44,702 nt of DNA from Paulinella micropora (lineage: Eukaryota > Cercozoa > Imbricatea > Euglyphida), in the NCBI GenBank assembly GCA_009731375.1, contig BJOX01000037.1, forward strand, positions 112,544 through 157,245, in the 5' to 3' direction. Positions 22,986-32,440 of this stretch are shown in pieces. The notes below the pieces were generated by a model. The model was not told where the DNA came from, did no database searches, and saw nothing but the letters and a program-made list of their open reading frames with translations. The translations under genes and the position numbers were made by a program. Each line of letters opens with the position of its first letter. Position 1 is the stretch's first letter.

Positions 22986-23250
22986 GGACACCGTGATAGC
23001 CCAGTGGTCAAGTTCTACCATCTGGGCCCTGTCGCCAGTTCGATTCCCGTCGGTGCCACCAGTATTTTCATTGAACATACCGGTCCGTCTGGACCAGTAT
23101 TTTCATTGAACATACCGGTCCGTCTGGAAGTGTTGGAACTGCCCTTGCGGGGGTGTCATTAGAGCCTATCGTCAATTCTTCGTACTCCCCTCACGGGTGA
23201 GACGATGGAGGCGCATGTGCAGAAATGCATCAGCCATTGACAGAGAAGCA
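22986..23250 (+). mobile_element. tRNA-derived SINE, full-length copy
   Basis: Collinear with 773-1037: A box, B box, two internal ~36-bp units, and a 3' end GAGAAGCA followed by (CTATT)(ATT)n to about 23312. Confidence 0.85.
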
Positions 23251-23256
23251 CTATTA

Positions 23257-23312
<56 letters not shown>

Positions 23313-23313
<1 letters not shown>

Positions 23314-23682
23314 TTAACACTTCATAAAAACTCTTGATACCTCTTCATACCTCTTGATACCTCTTCCATTTCATCTCTTCTGCTTCCTACTCAGCTCTAT
23401 TAGTGGCAAGTATTAATAGCCTATCAAACAGTGCTTGCGTTAAAAAAAAAAATAATAAATAAATAAATATATAAATAAAAAATTTAAAAAAAAAGAAAAA
23501 ATAAAAATAAAAACTTGCTGTCTAACTTTGTTTATTTTCTCAGTGACGTCGGTCAGTCGATACAGTACTACTTTAATTACTGGTAATAGTGTCACTACGG
23601 AGGCACGGTACAGTGTTTCTGAAAGTGTTTCAACTTTTTTTTTTTTTTTTTCTTGCTGCTTCCGGTCCAAGTTCAGGCTCAA
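23313..23682. other. AT-rich unique sequence, no gene recognised
   Basis: Includes A-rich (23439-23515) and T-rich (23636-23651) runs. The small frames are composition artefacts. Confidence 0.4.
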
Positions 23683-23808
23683 CGAAAAGCATTCAACTGC
23701 GTTCTTCAGTTGAATTATTAATATCATCATACATTAACCCTTAACCGGGCGAGCCATTAACCCTATCGAAAAGCATTCAACTGCGTTCTTCAGTTGAATT
23801 ATTAATAT
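23683..23808. repeat. 84-bp direct duplication containing a perfect hairpin
   Basis: The ~42-bp segment at 23683-23724 recurs at 23767-23808. Each copy carries ATTCAACTG, a 7-nt loop, then CAGTTGAAT. Confidence 0.8.
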
Positions 23809-23826
23809 TATCATCATACATTAACA

Positions 23827-23880
23827 CTATCTATCTATCTATCTATCTATCTATCTGTCTATCTATCTATCTATCTATCC

Positions 23881-23940
<60 letters not shown>

Positions 23941-23986
23941 GATGGCTGCTCTGAGTCAGAAGGTAGACACAATCTATCTCTATCTG

Positions 23987-24021
<35 letters not shown>

Positions 24022-24031
24022 CCCTATCTAT
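23827..24031. repeat. (ATCT)n array with one motif copy
   Basis: ATCT/GTCT/CCCT array with the satellite motif at 23941-23974. Confidence 0.9.
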
Positions 24032-24736
24032 CTCCCTATTGTCTATGTGCCTGGCCTTGCCATGTGGCAACATTTGTCATATGTAATTTCATAGACTAGG
24101 GAAGTTCCTTAGTGGTCCTATTGTAGTAGTACTATTTTTAATAACACCATTGAACAGTTCATGAGAAAATAAAAATATTTCACTACTATAACTTTATATG
24201 AACATGCCGCGTTCTCCTAAAGTTCATGCCACTGTCGGCCGGCCCGTACATTACATAGTGGCATCAAGTGTTGTCCGGCTTGTCGTTACTTGACTCTTAT
24301 GTATTATGCTTGGTCTGCCCCTCTACAGTTGAGGTACGACTAACTGTCAGAGTAGCTGTTCCGGTTACATCTGGAGCCACTAACAAAAATTGAACGGGGT
24401 TTTGCTTTTGCTTTTCGTGAGGTTCACGAAAAGCTCAAGTTCTCACGTTTATCTTGCCTTGTTTTTCTTGAGGTTTTGACATCTCGGAATTTCCGACAGA
24501 AAAGGGTGTTGACCTTTTTCAAGTTTTGCTTTAGACAGTTTAGCTCTCCTTAGGGGGAGAGGGATAGAAACAGATTGTCTGTGAGGTGTAGGAGCACGCA
24601 CATTTGTTTTGTATTCGGTTGGAGGAAACAGGTGTCACCAGCATAACTCATAAGCTGTGTGTGGAGCAGTTGTGTGTGTGTGCTGTGTGTGTCATTTGTT
24701 GCTTTCTCACATCTCTCTTCTCTTTCTCATTTCGAT
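24032..24736 (+). other. Leader region upstream of the Gag-like ORF
   Basis: Non-repetitive 705 bp ahead of the ORF. It would correspond to a 5' LTR/leader, but no matching second LTR is present in the window, so neither LTR boundaries nor a primer-binding site can be fixed. Confidence 0.4.
24410..24434 (+). promoter_or_regulatory. Perfect 11-bp stem, 3-nt loop hairpin
   Basis: GCTTTTCGTGA, loop GGT, TCACGAAAAGC, about 300 bp upstream of the Gag-like ATG. The position would suit an RNA structure in a retroelement leader; the function is inferred. Confidence 0.5.
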
Positions 24737-27700
24737 ATGTTACCACGTGAGAATAGGAGGAGGATGTTGACAGCAAGCAGCCCTTATTCTACACCAGCGT
24801 ATACTAGGGGGGGTGGGTCTTTGGTACCTTCCTCTCTTGGTACACGTTTTATGGGGGCAGGAGCCCTCACAGCGTCGAGTTCGTCGACAACAGGGGGAAC
24901 ACCTCCCTCTTTGCACTTCATCTCTGCTCGTCTGGAAGACGATTTGAAGACGATGTGGCAGTTTCGTCTCACAGGTGATAGTTGGGCGGACCAGTTACCG
25001 TCCACAAAGGCATTGCAGACGGTCAGACAATGCATTAATGCTATCTCGCCTGGTTCGACGAGGAACGTGTGGGACACACTTGTGATCAGACGCACCACAG
25101 TGGCCAATGTTGTGGCAGCAGAGATGGTGGTTCAGATTGCAGAAGCTGTGGGCATGGGGACCCACTACTGGACGCCTGAGAGGCTGGATGCGTCCAGATT
25201 GATGGCATCAACGGAGGGAATGGTCGATCTCAATATAGCGAGGTTGGGACAAGTCCAAGCTGAAGCCTGGGGCACCACTGCCATGGCTGGAGACCTTTCT
25301 CGTGACTTTGTCAAACGTCACGGACAGCCTGTGTACGACTTGGTTGGCTGTTGGCCGTCTTGGGATGTCTTGGATCAAGGGCATCCAAGATGGACTGAAG
25401 TGCAAAAGTTTGCTCAGTTTCACAGTCAGGTTTGGGCCAGAGTGTCACCCACTGTGCACGCAATGGGCAACTTTATTTTTCGGCCCAAGAGTGGTGTTGG
25501 GGCTAAAGTGCTCTCAATAGACGACGTGTTCACGCCCATTTTCGACGCAATGGATGGCTTCTGGGACAAGGCAGTCTCAGGGACAAAGCCCACTTGGGCT
25601 ACAGCGGGATCGTCTGAAAATCTCGTCACGTTGGAACGATTGCTGGTAGTGGATGCCATCGTTTATATGGCCAAAGCTTTTTATCATTTTGCTGTGGCTT
25701 GGGATGGCCAGGCAGAACGACGAAAGCTTGCGGTTTCGTCATGGAACCGTAAGGTGGAAAAGAACGACGAGGAACGACGTCGTACTATTGAGCGTCACCA
25801 GAAGGATGTGGACCGCCTTCTGGGTGACCAGAAGGCTTTTGCTCTGGACAATCAGAAGGTTGCAATTCCTAGGCATATCTCTGAGCTTCGTATGTGGCTG
25901 ACAGAGGTACGTCGGGTCTGTCGTTCAGCTAACATTTATACGCCTGAGGATGTGGCCATAGTGGCTGATAGGTTCTTTCGTTGTCAGTCATCGGTGGACA
26001 ACGAATGGCTTATGCAAAGCGAGGTGTGGGCAGCTTTTTGGGGAAAGCTGCAGTCTACTCGGTTCGACGCCATGTGTGTCGATAGTATTGGTCTGATGCT
26101 CGCAGAGAAGATGGGCTACCATGTTTTTGCCTCTAAGTCACAGGAGGTCAGTCAGCTGCAGGCGGAGGTCAAGTGGATGGTGAATAAGAAGCCTGTACTC
26201 CACTACATGTTCCAGAGGATAATGGACATGGTGATTATGCTCACACCTGCAGAAGCCTTCAAATTGACGGCTGTGGCATTGTTCGATCTGAACAATCAAG
26301 TCTTTATTAAGATGGCGAAAGAGATTCAGACGGACACAGAGGTATGGGAATACCTCCTCAAGGGTACTGGACAGTCTACCCCTGAGGCCAGTCCGGAGAT
26401 ATGGAACGTGGATGAAGACGTGTTGGGGAAAGTCATGCGTCGAGTCCAGAAAACCATCATCGATGAGTGGAAGTGGTCGGGTCCGAGGTCAGGGACTCCC
26501 ACTCAAGGTAATCAGAACCAGGGGGGAGGGGATGGTGCGGGACCATTCGAGCCCGGGGATGAAGTTTATTGGGGCCAGGGGTACTCGCGCAGGGGACCTC
26601 AGTTCTATGGTCAGAGACCCCAAGGGGGGCCGGGGCAAGGTCGTCAACGGTTCCAGAGGTCATACTACAACCCCAGGGTGCATAGGCCGTTGTGCATGAA
26701 GAAGGCGGGAGCCTTGTGGCTCAAATCGGGAGCCATGTGCAAGAGCAATTGCCAGAATTTTCATCCTGAAGGCTGGGATGACTCGGTGCAGAAGGAAGTC
26801 TTGAGGAAGGTACGCTACGACTATCCAGTGGGTCCCTTCCATGGCTTGTTGAATACGAATAAGTATTCGCAGGAGCTCAAGAACCTTCAGGATCGTGATC
26901 GGAAGGCATACGATCAGAAGGGATGGACGGATCCTGGTGAGGCACCTTATTTGAAGGGTGAATGGGAAAAGTTCAGGGTATGGAACCCTCTCACTTCAGA
27001 TGGCGGCGACGCACCGGCGTCTATGGGAAGAGATATCCCGGGCAGGCACGGGAATGAATCCGTGGACCCCTCATGGAATTTACGGGGGTCATCGGATGCG
27101 TCCTCAGCAAGGTCGGCTGCTAGTTCTTCGTCGAGCTCGTCGTCTAGTTCGAGCGATCGGTCGGATCGAGGGCACCTTGACAACCGACGTAGTCGTTCAA
27201 GGTCAAGAGATCGTCGTAGTGATCGTGAGGTCACTCATGTATCGGGCGGTCGTCATTACGACGAGAGGGATGAAGCCCGAGATCGACGAGGATACGATCG
27301 AGGAGGGCATGTTCGTGGCGGATACGACCGAGGACGACGCGATTCACGGAATCGAGATAGGTCACCGGAGCGGAGCCGAGATCGATCTCCACCGCGACGT
27401 CGGGGAGGGCGTTCAGATTCACGGGAACGTCCCAACTCAAATCGGAGCCCGCAGTGGGGCGGCAATCAGGGTAGTTCCCTTTTTCCTAATGCAAATGTGT
27501 ATGGGGGGGGTGCGGGAACTTTTCCCTCATCGCATATGCAGCAGGCGGGAGCAGGTGCTTACTATGCGGGTCCAGCTCCGGGGCAGCAGTTACCAGTAGG
27601 CTTCGGGCAGCCGATGCAGCAGCAGTTCTTCCAAGGGCAGCCACAACAGCAGGTGGTTGCTTATGGGGGACAGTCTTACATCCCTCCAGCACCAATCTTG

Positions 27701-28312
27701 CCTGCTCCTGGTATGCCGATGGGAGGCGGTCAGGGGACCGTCGGAGGGCAGATGCCTCCGCAGCAACAAGTCCAGGGTATGGCGTTTGGTATAACGCTAG
27801 TGGACATGTTGGTGAATGTGCAGGGCAAAGCATTAATGCAAGTGCGGGGCCAGGGATCCCAGGAGGCAATCCCAGCGCCTGACTCGGAGGTCGGGAGGGA
27901 GAATAAGTCGGGTGAGTTGCCTGTCGGCCACGGAGGCGACATGGTTACTCATGACCTGCGATTTGATGATAGGACACGCGTGGTAACGCGGGGAGTCCAG
28001 GAAGCTACGGACGCGGTGGCCTTGGAAGGCCAGGATGGACAGAATGAGCAGGTTGAGGACCTTGATAGTCACAGGGACACTCTATGTCCGGTGATGAATA
28101 AAGGCACGGACCTTAATGTGGAGTTAGCGTCGGAGGCGCTTGATAGTAAATATTTTGGTGGTTATGAAGCACTTTCAGCGGACGGGTGTGGCCCGGGGAA
28201 AGCTGAATTGCCTTTATTATTCACTAAAATTTTTATTGAGGATGTACAGCAGGAATGCATTGTGGGCAATGATACAATGGCATCTCTGAATGTACTCGGG
28301 AAGGAATTTTGA
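24737..28312 (+). CDS. Gag-like (Gag-Pro remnant) protein of a retrotransposon
   Basis: Continuous frame of 1,191 codons from the first ATG (MLPREN...). An open frame extends upstream only via GTG codons. Residues ~60-600 are a helical, Trp-rich body of the kind found in large Gag proteins, with a charged region around residues 330-390. A CCCH-type Cys/His cluster lies at residues 653-676 (CMKK...MCKSNCQNFH). Residues ~780-910 are low-complexity Ser, then Arg/Ser/Asp-rich (SRSRSRDRRSD; RDRSPERSRDRSPPRRR), and a Gly/Gln/Pro-rich region follows. The extreme C-terminus, ECIVGNDTMASLNVLGKEF, resembles the start of a retroviral-type aspartic protease (x-D-T-G-A-S), but the Gly is Met and two residues are inserted. 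The frame ends about ten residues later, too short for a protease, next to a decayed minus-strand retroelement that probably truncated it. A domesticated gene is possible but less likely. Superfamily (Ty3-like or DIRS-like) not assigned. Confidence 0.65.
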   Translation: MLPRENRRRMLTASSPYSTPAYTRGGGSLVPSSLGTRFMGAGALTASSSSTTGGTPPSLHFISARLEDDLKTMWQFRLTGDSWADQLPSTKALQTVRQCINAISPGSTRNVWDTLVIRRTTVANVVAAEMVVQIAEAVGMGTHYWTPERLDASRLMASTEGMVDLNIARLGQVQAEAWGTTAMAGDLSRDFVKRHGQPVYDLVGCWPSWDVLDQGHPRWTEVQKFAQFHSQVWARVSPTVHAMGNFIFRPKSGVGAKVLSIDDVFTPIFDAMDGFWDKAVSGTKPTWATAGSSENLVTLERLLVVDAIVYMAKAFYHFAVAWDGQAERRKLAVSSWNRKVEKNDEERRRTIERHQKDVDRLLGDQKAFALDNQKVAIPRHISELRMWLTEVRRVCRSANIYTPEDVAIVADRFFRCQSSVDNEWLMQSEVWAAFWGKLQSTRFDAMCVDSIGLMLAEKMGYHVFASKSQEVSQLQAEVKWMVNKKPVLHYMFQRIMDMVIMLTPAEAFKLTAVALFDLNNQVFIKMAKEIQTDTEVWEYLLKGTGQSTPEASPEIWNVDEDVLGKVMRRVQKTIIDEWKWSGPRSGTPTQGNQNQGGGDGAGPFEPGDEVYWGQGYSRRGPQFYGQRPQGGPGQGRQRFQRSYYNPRVHRPLCMKKAGALWLKSGAMCKSNCQNFHPEGWDDSVQKEVLRKVRYDYPVGPFHGLLNTNKYSQELKNLQDRDRKAYDQKGWTDPGEAPYLKGEWEKFRVWNPLTSDGGDAPASMGRDIPGRHGNESVDPSWNLRGSSDASSARSAASSSSSSSSSSSDRSDRGHLDNRRSRSRSRDRRSDREVTHVSGGRHYDERDEARDRRGYDRGGHVRGGYDRGRRDSRNRDRSPERSRDRSPPRRRGGRSDSRERPNSNRSPQWGGNQGSSLFPNANVYGGGAGTFPSSHMQQAGAGAYYAGPAPGQQLPVGFGQPMQQQFFQGQPQQQVVAYGGQSYIPPAPILPAPGMPMGGGQGTVGGQMPPQQQVQGMAFGITLVDMLVNVQGKALMQVRGQGSQEAIPAPDSEVGRENKSGELPVGHGGDMVTHDLRFDDRTRVVTRGVQEATDAVALEGQDGQNEQVEDLDSHRDTLCPVMNKGTDLNVELASEALDSKYFGGYEALSADGCGPGKAELPLLFTKIFIEDVQQECIVGNDTMASLNVLGKEF

Positions 28313-28317
28313 GACTT

Positions 28318-29770
28318 GAACCCTTTCTCTTTGCTTTCTTCTTTTTCCAGTGGCTTCATAATGTCTAAGAACCATGAAAAGCCAATGAAGAGACATAATG
28401 ATCTCTTTTTTGCCAAGCCAAGTAAACATTTGCTTCACATCAAATGAGAGTGCTTGAACATTCAACTCTACATTTATAATTTTTGAAACAATGTTTGGGC
28501 TTTGTTTATTTTTCCTTTGAGATCTGAAGGCTGATTGAGATTGAAGTTGGGGACATATTTTGTGACTTGTGAGACTAGAAAATTCAAAGCTTTGGCTGCA
28601 TATTTGAGTGTTTTTCTACCCGGAGAACGAGATTGAATACAAATAATTCTGGTCTTATTTTCTGGATCTTTGTCTTTCGGAGAAATCATAATTTTGCTGA
28701 CCTCGCCTTTTTATTCAAAGGGGCAAAGCGACCGAGATTACGTTTATTGTATTCGTGTTTGTACTTACGTAGAACCTGTTGTTCTGTCATGCATAATGGC
28801 TTGAACCATGGGGAATCTATCACCTCTTGTTTCAATCTGTTCTACAGCAGAACTGGGCATTCTACCCACAATTGGTTTTTGTTTTTGTCGAGGTCTTTTA
28901 CAACCAGTTTGTTCTTTTCTATGTAATTTTTCACTGATTGTAATGTGTTCCAACTGATCTTTTGGTTTTTGTCTTCAGTTTGTTTTCCGAAATTTTGACG
29001 GTTGTTATCCCACAGTTTTTGCAAATTTCGAATAACGCTATTGCCCGTAGTTTTTGTTGTTCCCATGGATTGCAGCAGTGCGAGTAGTGCTCGTTTTTCA
29101 TTCTGAATTTGTTTTTCGTGCTGTCTGTCTGTGCAGATCAATCTCGAATGGCCGGAACGATTTTTGGCTGGCACTGGCCTTTTTCCAAAGATGACATCAC
29201 GGACTTTTGCAACGTAATTCTTGACACCAAACCAGAATTCTTTGTGCGCACTTTCGAAGTCGAGAGAGGGTATTGCAGAGGCATGTTGCCTGCCGATTGT
29301 CCCCATATTTCCCTCCATGTCTCTCAGTCTTGCTCCAAAATGCTTTCCGTCTCTACATAACGAGCAGCATTCCGGTTGGTTGAGGAACTGAAAGTCAAAC
29401 GACTCAATCCACATGTGGATGTTAACTAATGTCTTGGCAATAGAGGGCGAATTATTTTGCACTATCTTTGTCATCGACAGTATGGCCGTTTGGGTTTGTT
29501 GTGGCACCATAATGTGTTGTAGAATGAATGCTGGGATTGTTTTGAGCTCTCTTTTTGGTATATGTTCAATGAACAACATTCTCAAAGTATAGTTGGAGCT
29601 CTTAAGAATCTCGGGGTATCTTAACAGGCGGGACCTTACAATCGAAGCAATTCTATCTTTAATTTTCCAATGAAGCATGGTCTGCGTTTGCCCCCAGATA
29701 TTGATAGCTTGTTGTCTAGTTGCTTTTTTCATGTCTCGTTCCCATGCTCTTGGCTGGTACCATAACTTTT
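28318..29770 (-). pseudogene. Decayed reverse-transcriptase element, possibly Penelope-like
   Basis: Low-GC minus-strand coding remains in at least three frames. 29732-28842 is open (296 codons) and carries a Cys pair, ECCSLCRDGKHFG, and lysine-rich sequence. 28689-28474 reads PKDKDPENKTRIICIQSRSP and SDLKGKINKAQTLFQKL. 28465-28330 reads NVQALSFDVKQMFTWLGKK, which resembles the palm motif SFDV-x-x-LFT of Penelope-like reverse transcriptases. The order (N-terminal Cys region, fingers, palm) fits one element read right to left and truncated before the YxDD box, at the end of the Gag-like ORF. The clade is uncertain. Confidence 0.5.
28842..29732 (-). CDS. Open N-terminal part of the decayed retroelement
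   Basis: 296 codons from ATG at 29732 to TAG at 28842. The open frame continues upstream into GC-rich low-complexity sequence that has nothing to do with it, so this ATG is the best start. The product is basic, with ECCSLCRDGKHFGARL near the middle (a possible zinc ligand pair) and no transmembrane segment. Homologous-looking sequence continues beyond the stop in other frames, so this is read as part of the broken element 28318-29770 rather than as a free-standing host gene. No function is assigned. Confidence 0.4.
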   Translation of the reverse strand: MKKATRQQAINIWGQTQTMLHWKIKDRIASIVRSRLLRYPEILKSSNYTLRMLFIEHIPKRELKTIPAFILQHIMVPQQTQTAILSMTKIVQNNSPSIAKTLVNIHMWIESFDFQFLNQPECCSLCRDGKHFGARLRDMEGNMGTIGRQHASAIPSLDFESAHKEFWFGVKNYVAKVRDVIFGKRPVPAKNRSGHSRLICTDRQHEKQIQNEKRALLALLQSMGTTKTTGNSVIRNLQKLWDNNRQNFGKQTEDKNQKISWNTLQSVKNYIEKNKLVVKDLDKNKNQLWVECPVLL

Positions 29771-29792
29771 CTATGTTTAGGGGGGGGGGGGG

Positions 29793-30038
29793 GCACAATG
29801 TTGGGCGACGGAAGGGAGAAGGGAGAGGGAGAGGGGAGAAGGGAGGTGGGAGGGGAGGGGGGGAAAAGACATTGTGCACCACAGGCTGTGGTGCCAGGTG
29901 GCTGGTGGCACCGGTGGCCGGTATCACCCGGTCACAGTTGGCGGCCACCTGCACAACCCCCCTGCCGCCACCGCCCCCTCCCTTCTCCCTTCTCCCCTCT
30001 CCCCTCTCCCTTCTCCCTTCCGTCGCCCAACATTGTGC
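29793..30038. repeat. Inverted repeat at the composition boundary
   Basis: 29793-29843 and 29987-30038 are reverse complements, perfect over about 37 nt from the outer ends (core CACAATGTTGGGCGACGG). Purine-rich left arm, pyrimidine-rich right arm, ~143-nt loop. Confidence 0.85.
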
Positions 30039-30039
30039 A

Positions 30040-30300
30040 CCCCCCCAGCCGCCGACCGAGTCTGCTCGTAGGTCGGTGGTGCCACCAGCCAGACCAGACC
30101 CGCCGGCCGGTGCCATCCACAAGTTGGTCGGTCGGCCGGTGCCACCCGACAAAGCAAGACCGGTCGTCTGGTGCCACCGGGCAGACCAGACCCGCCGGCC
30201 GGTGCCACCCGACACGTCCGGTCGGTCGGCCGGTGCCACCGGGCAGTTTAGGATGGCAGGCCGGTGCCACCGGACAGGTTAAGATGGCAGGCACACCTGA
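30040..30300. repeat. GC-rich minisatellite
   Basis: Degenerate ~30-40 bp units built around CCGGTGCCACC and AGACCAGACCCGCCGGCC; related units also occur inside the hairpin loop near 29900-29940. The frames open across it on both strands are repeat translations. Confidence 0.75.
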
Positions 30301-31268
30301 CAGGTGCCGCTGACGAGGCCGGCGGCGCCCGTGCCGTGCGCCCGGTGCCCCCTGCTTACTGCAGCCCGGGCTAACCCGGGGGGGGGGGGGGGGGGGGGCA
30401 NNNNNNNNNNCGCTGCCACTCTTTTGCTAGCGGCTTGGTGCGGCCGCGCGGAGGTTCTTTTTGCCAGGGGCTGGGCTTTTAATAAGAAAAAAGTGGCGCG
30501 GACGCTGCGGCGGCCCGAGGAGGGCGCGAAGAGGGCAGTGGCGAGCCGGCACGCCAGGCTCCAGCAAGAGGTCAAGAGTAGCACCAACGCCGCTTTGCTC
30601 CACAGCGCCAACGCAACAGCCCCGCTGCCCGCGGTGGTAGCCAGGGTTCCGGACCACACGGTCGCGCTGGCCGTGGCGCCCAGCGTGCTAGCTACACCAC
30701 ACCACACACCCACACACACAAACCAGGTTGGTCACCGAGCACAACCTCGTTTTGCCTGGCCTCTTGCTAGCCTGCCTCTCTGTCCGCACCCGTAGCAGTG
30801 GCCAGCACCACCGTTAGTAGCGGCATGGAGGTCTTGGCCTTTCTGCTCTCTTGGTTGCACGCGTTCGGGAGTTTTCTAAGACGCCTTTCCCCTCTCGCCT
30901 CTTGCCAGTCTGGGGCGGGGGGGGGGGGGGGGGGGGGCCCCCCCCCCCCCCCCCCCGCCCCCCCCCCCCCCCCCCCNNNNNNNNNNNNNNNNNNNNNNNN
31001 NNNNNNNNNNNNNNNNNNNNNNNNNNNNNNNNTCCCGCCACACGCAGGCCGCGCTCTTTCCCCCCGGCACGTTCCGCCGGCTAGACCAAGGCGCCGGGGG
31101 GCGCCGGGGGCACGCCCCAGGGGCCCGTGCCCCCGCACGGGGCGGGGAGAGGGGGGGGGAGGAGAGAGGAGGGGGAGAGGGGCCCCCCCCGCCCGCCACG
31201 CGGGTCGTCGGCGGAGGAGCCGGCGGCCAGACAAAGGCGGTCGGCAGAAGCGTGCTGGGCAGAGCGGC
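30301..31268. other. GC-rich stretch with gaps, no confident gene
   Basis: Poly-G at 30379-30398 abuts ten N (30399-30408). 30409-30790 has third-position GC enrichment on both strands: a plus frame ending TAG at 30793-30795, and a minus frame with hydrophobic runs. I could not decide which, if either, is real. Poly-G/poly-C at 30917-30976 and N at 30977-31032 precede the glycosyltransferase gene. Confidence 0.5.
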
Positions 31269-32177
31269 ATGTTCCTTCTGTGGGCCGTCGGGGCCCTGGC
31301 CGGCCACTCCGTGCCGAACTGCAGCGACGTGGTCCGAGGGGTCGAAAGCAAGCTGTCTGCCCTGAGCCCGGAGCCCGGCCGCGTCCCCTGGCTCCTGCAC
31401 CAGTTCGCCCCCGGGACGGTGGATCCCGAGCGCGCGGCGCTGTACTGGGGCACGAGCCTGAGCTGGAGCCGCTTGTACCCGGGCTGGCTGCACGTGGTGT
31501 GGAGCCCGCTCCAGCGCGACTGCCTGGTCCAAGAGCACGAGCGAGAGCTAGCGCTGGAACCCGCGCAGGCCCCCGACGGCTTCCTGCAGTACTTTATCTT
31601 GCTGCGGTACGGCGGCCTGTATGTGGACGCGGGGCTGGAAGCGCTGGCTCCTATCCGTGAGCTGCAGGAGGGCTCTGTGCAGGCGCTGTTCTCGCTCGAG
31701 ACCGAGGCGCTGGTGGCGGCGCGCCCGGGCGAGGCCATCGTCGTCCAGATCCTGACCGCGCAGCTCACCGAGCTGCGCAGCCGCCCGTCCCGTCCCTGGC
31801 AGTCAGTGGACCTGGCCCCCGTCGCGGCCAGCGCCGCGCACGACGCGCTCGCGGGTTTTCTAGCCGCCCACGAGCTGGGCGCCGAGCCAGGGCCGAAGGA
31901 GGACGGCCGGTGGGTACTGTTCGCCAATAGCACAGCCGGCGGGCCCCTGTCCACCGTGCGAGTGGCCGTACCGGCGGCCCCCACGGCGGGGCAGGACAGG
32001 TTCGTGTTGCTGGCGCAGGTGCTGTTCGGCGCCGGGAGCGCCGGCCTGTTGCTGTACCTGGTACTGGCGAAGTGCCGGCCGCGGCGCGGGGTGCCCTTCC
32101 AGCGCCTGCCGGACTGTGAGCTCTCGCACCGGGAGGCCTCGCGGGGCCTAGCCCCAGAAGTACACTATACGGATTAG
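31269..32177 (+). CDS. Glycosyltransferase-like membrane protein (DXD sugar-binding family, OCH1-like)
   Basis: 302 residues from ATG 31269; no Shine-Dalgarno upstream. The N-terminus (MFLLWAVGALAG) looks like a short signal peptide. Residues ~39-130 follow the glycosyltransferase sugar-binding (Gly_transf_sug, OCH1-type) pattern: VPWLLHQF, a Trp-rich middle, then YFILLRYGGLYVDAGLEAL, where the family has RY-x-x-L-x-x-x-GG-x-Y-x-D-x-D. Here the second Asp is Gly (DAG), so metal/nucleotide-sugar binding may be impaired. Near the C-terminus a hydrophobic helix (FGAGSAGLLLYLVLA) is followed by KCRPRR and a ~30-residue tail. That gives a type I-like topology with a luminal catalytic part, unlike the usual type II Golgi enzymes. 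Stop TAG. It is convergent with the macrodomain gene. The fold call is from motif only; activity is uncertain. Confidence 0.65.
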   Translation: MFLLWAVGALAGHSVPNCSDVVRGVESKLSALSPEPGRVPWLLHQFAPGTVDPERAALYWGTSLSWSRLYPGWLHVVWSPLQRDCLVQEHERELALEPAQAPDGFLQYFILLRYGGLYVDAGLEALAPIRELQEGSVQALFSLETEALVAARPGEAIVVQILTAQLTELRSRPSRPWQSVDLAPVAASAAHDALAGFLAAHELGAEPGPKEDGRWVLFANSTAGGPLSTVRVAVPAAPTAGQDRFVLLAQVLFGAGSAGLLLYLVLAKCRPRRGVPFQRLPDCELSHREASRGLAPEVHYTD

Positions 32178-32352
32178 GCGGTCGCGGCAGCCCGGGGCCG
32201 CGTGCGCCGCCGGGGAGAGAAGAGCGAGGAAAGGACAGGCCGTTCTAAGTAAAAGAAAAACAGTCTGGTAGCCAGGCCGGGACCGGTTGACTGAACCTGC
32301 GGGCTCCTGGGGGCATCCCCCTCCCCGGACTTTACTCTAATGCCAGTGCGCG

Positions 32353-32396
32353 CTAGCCCTTCCTGCCCCCGCCGGGCGTAACGAACCTGTACCTCC

Positions 32397-32440
<44 letters not shown>

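Noticed and set aside
28842-30239. Single 465-codon minus-strand gene
   Set aside because: Its N-terminal part is a translation of the GC-rich minisatellite and inverted repeat. Only the part after the ATG at 29732 has protein-like composition.
30798-31268. Upstream extension of the glycosyltransferase frame
   Set aside because: It crosses poly-G/poly-C and an N run and translates to poly-Gly/Pro and Arg-rich sequence. The ATG at 31269 begins a good signal-like segment.
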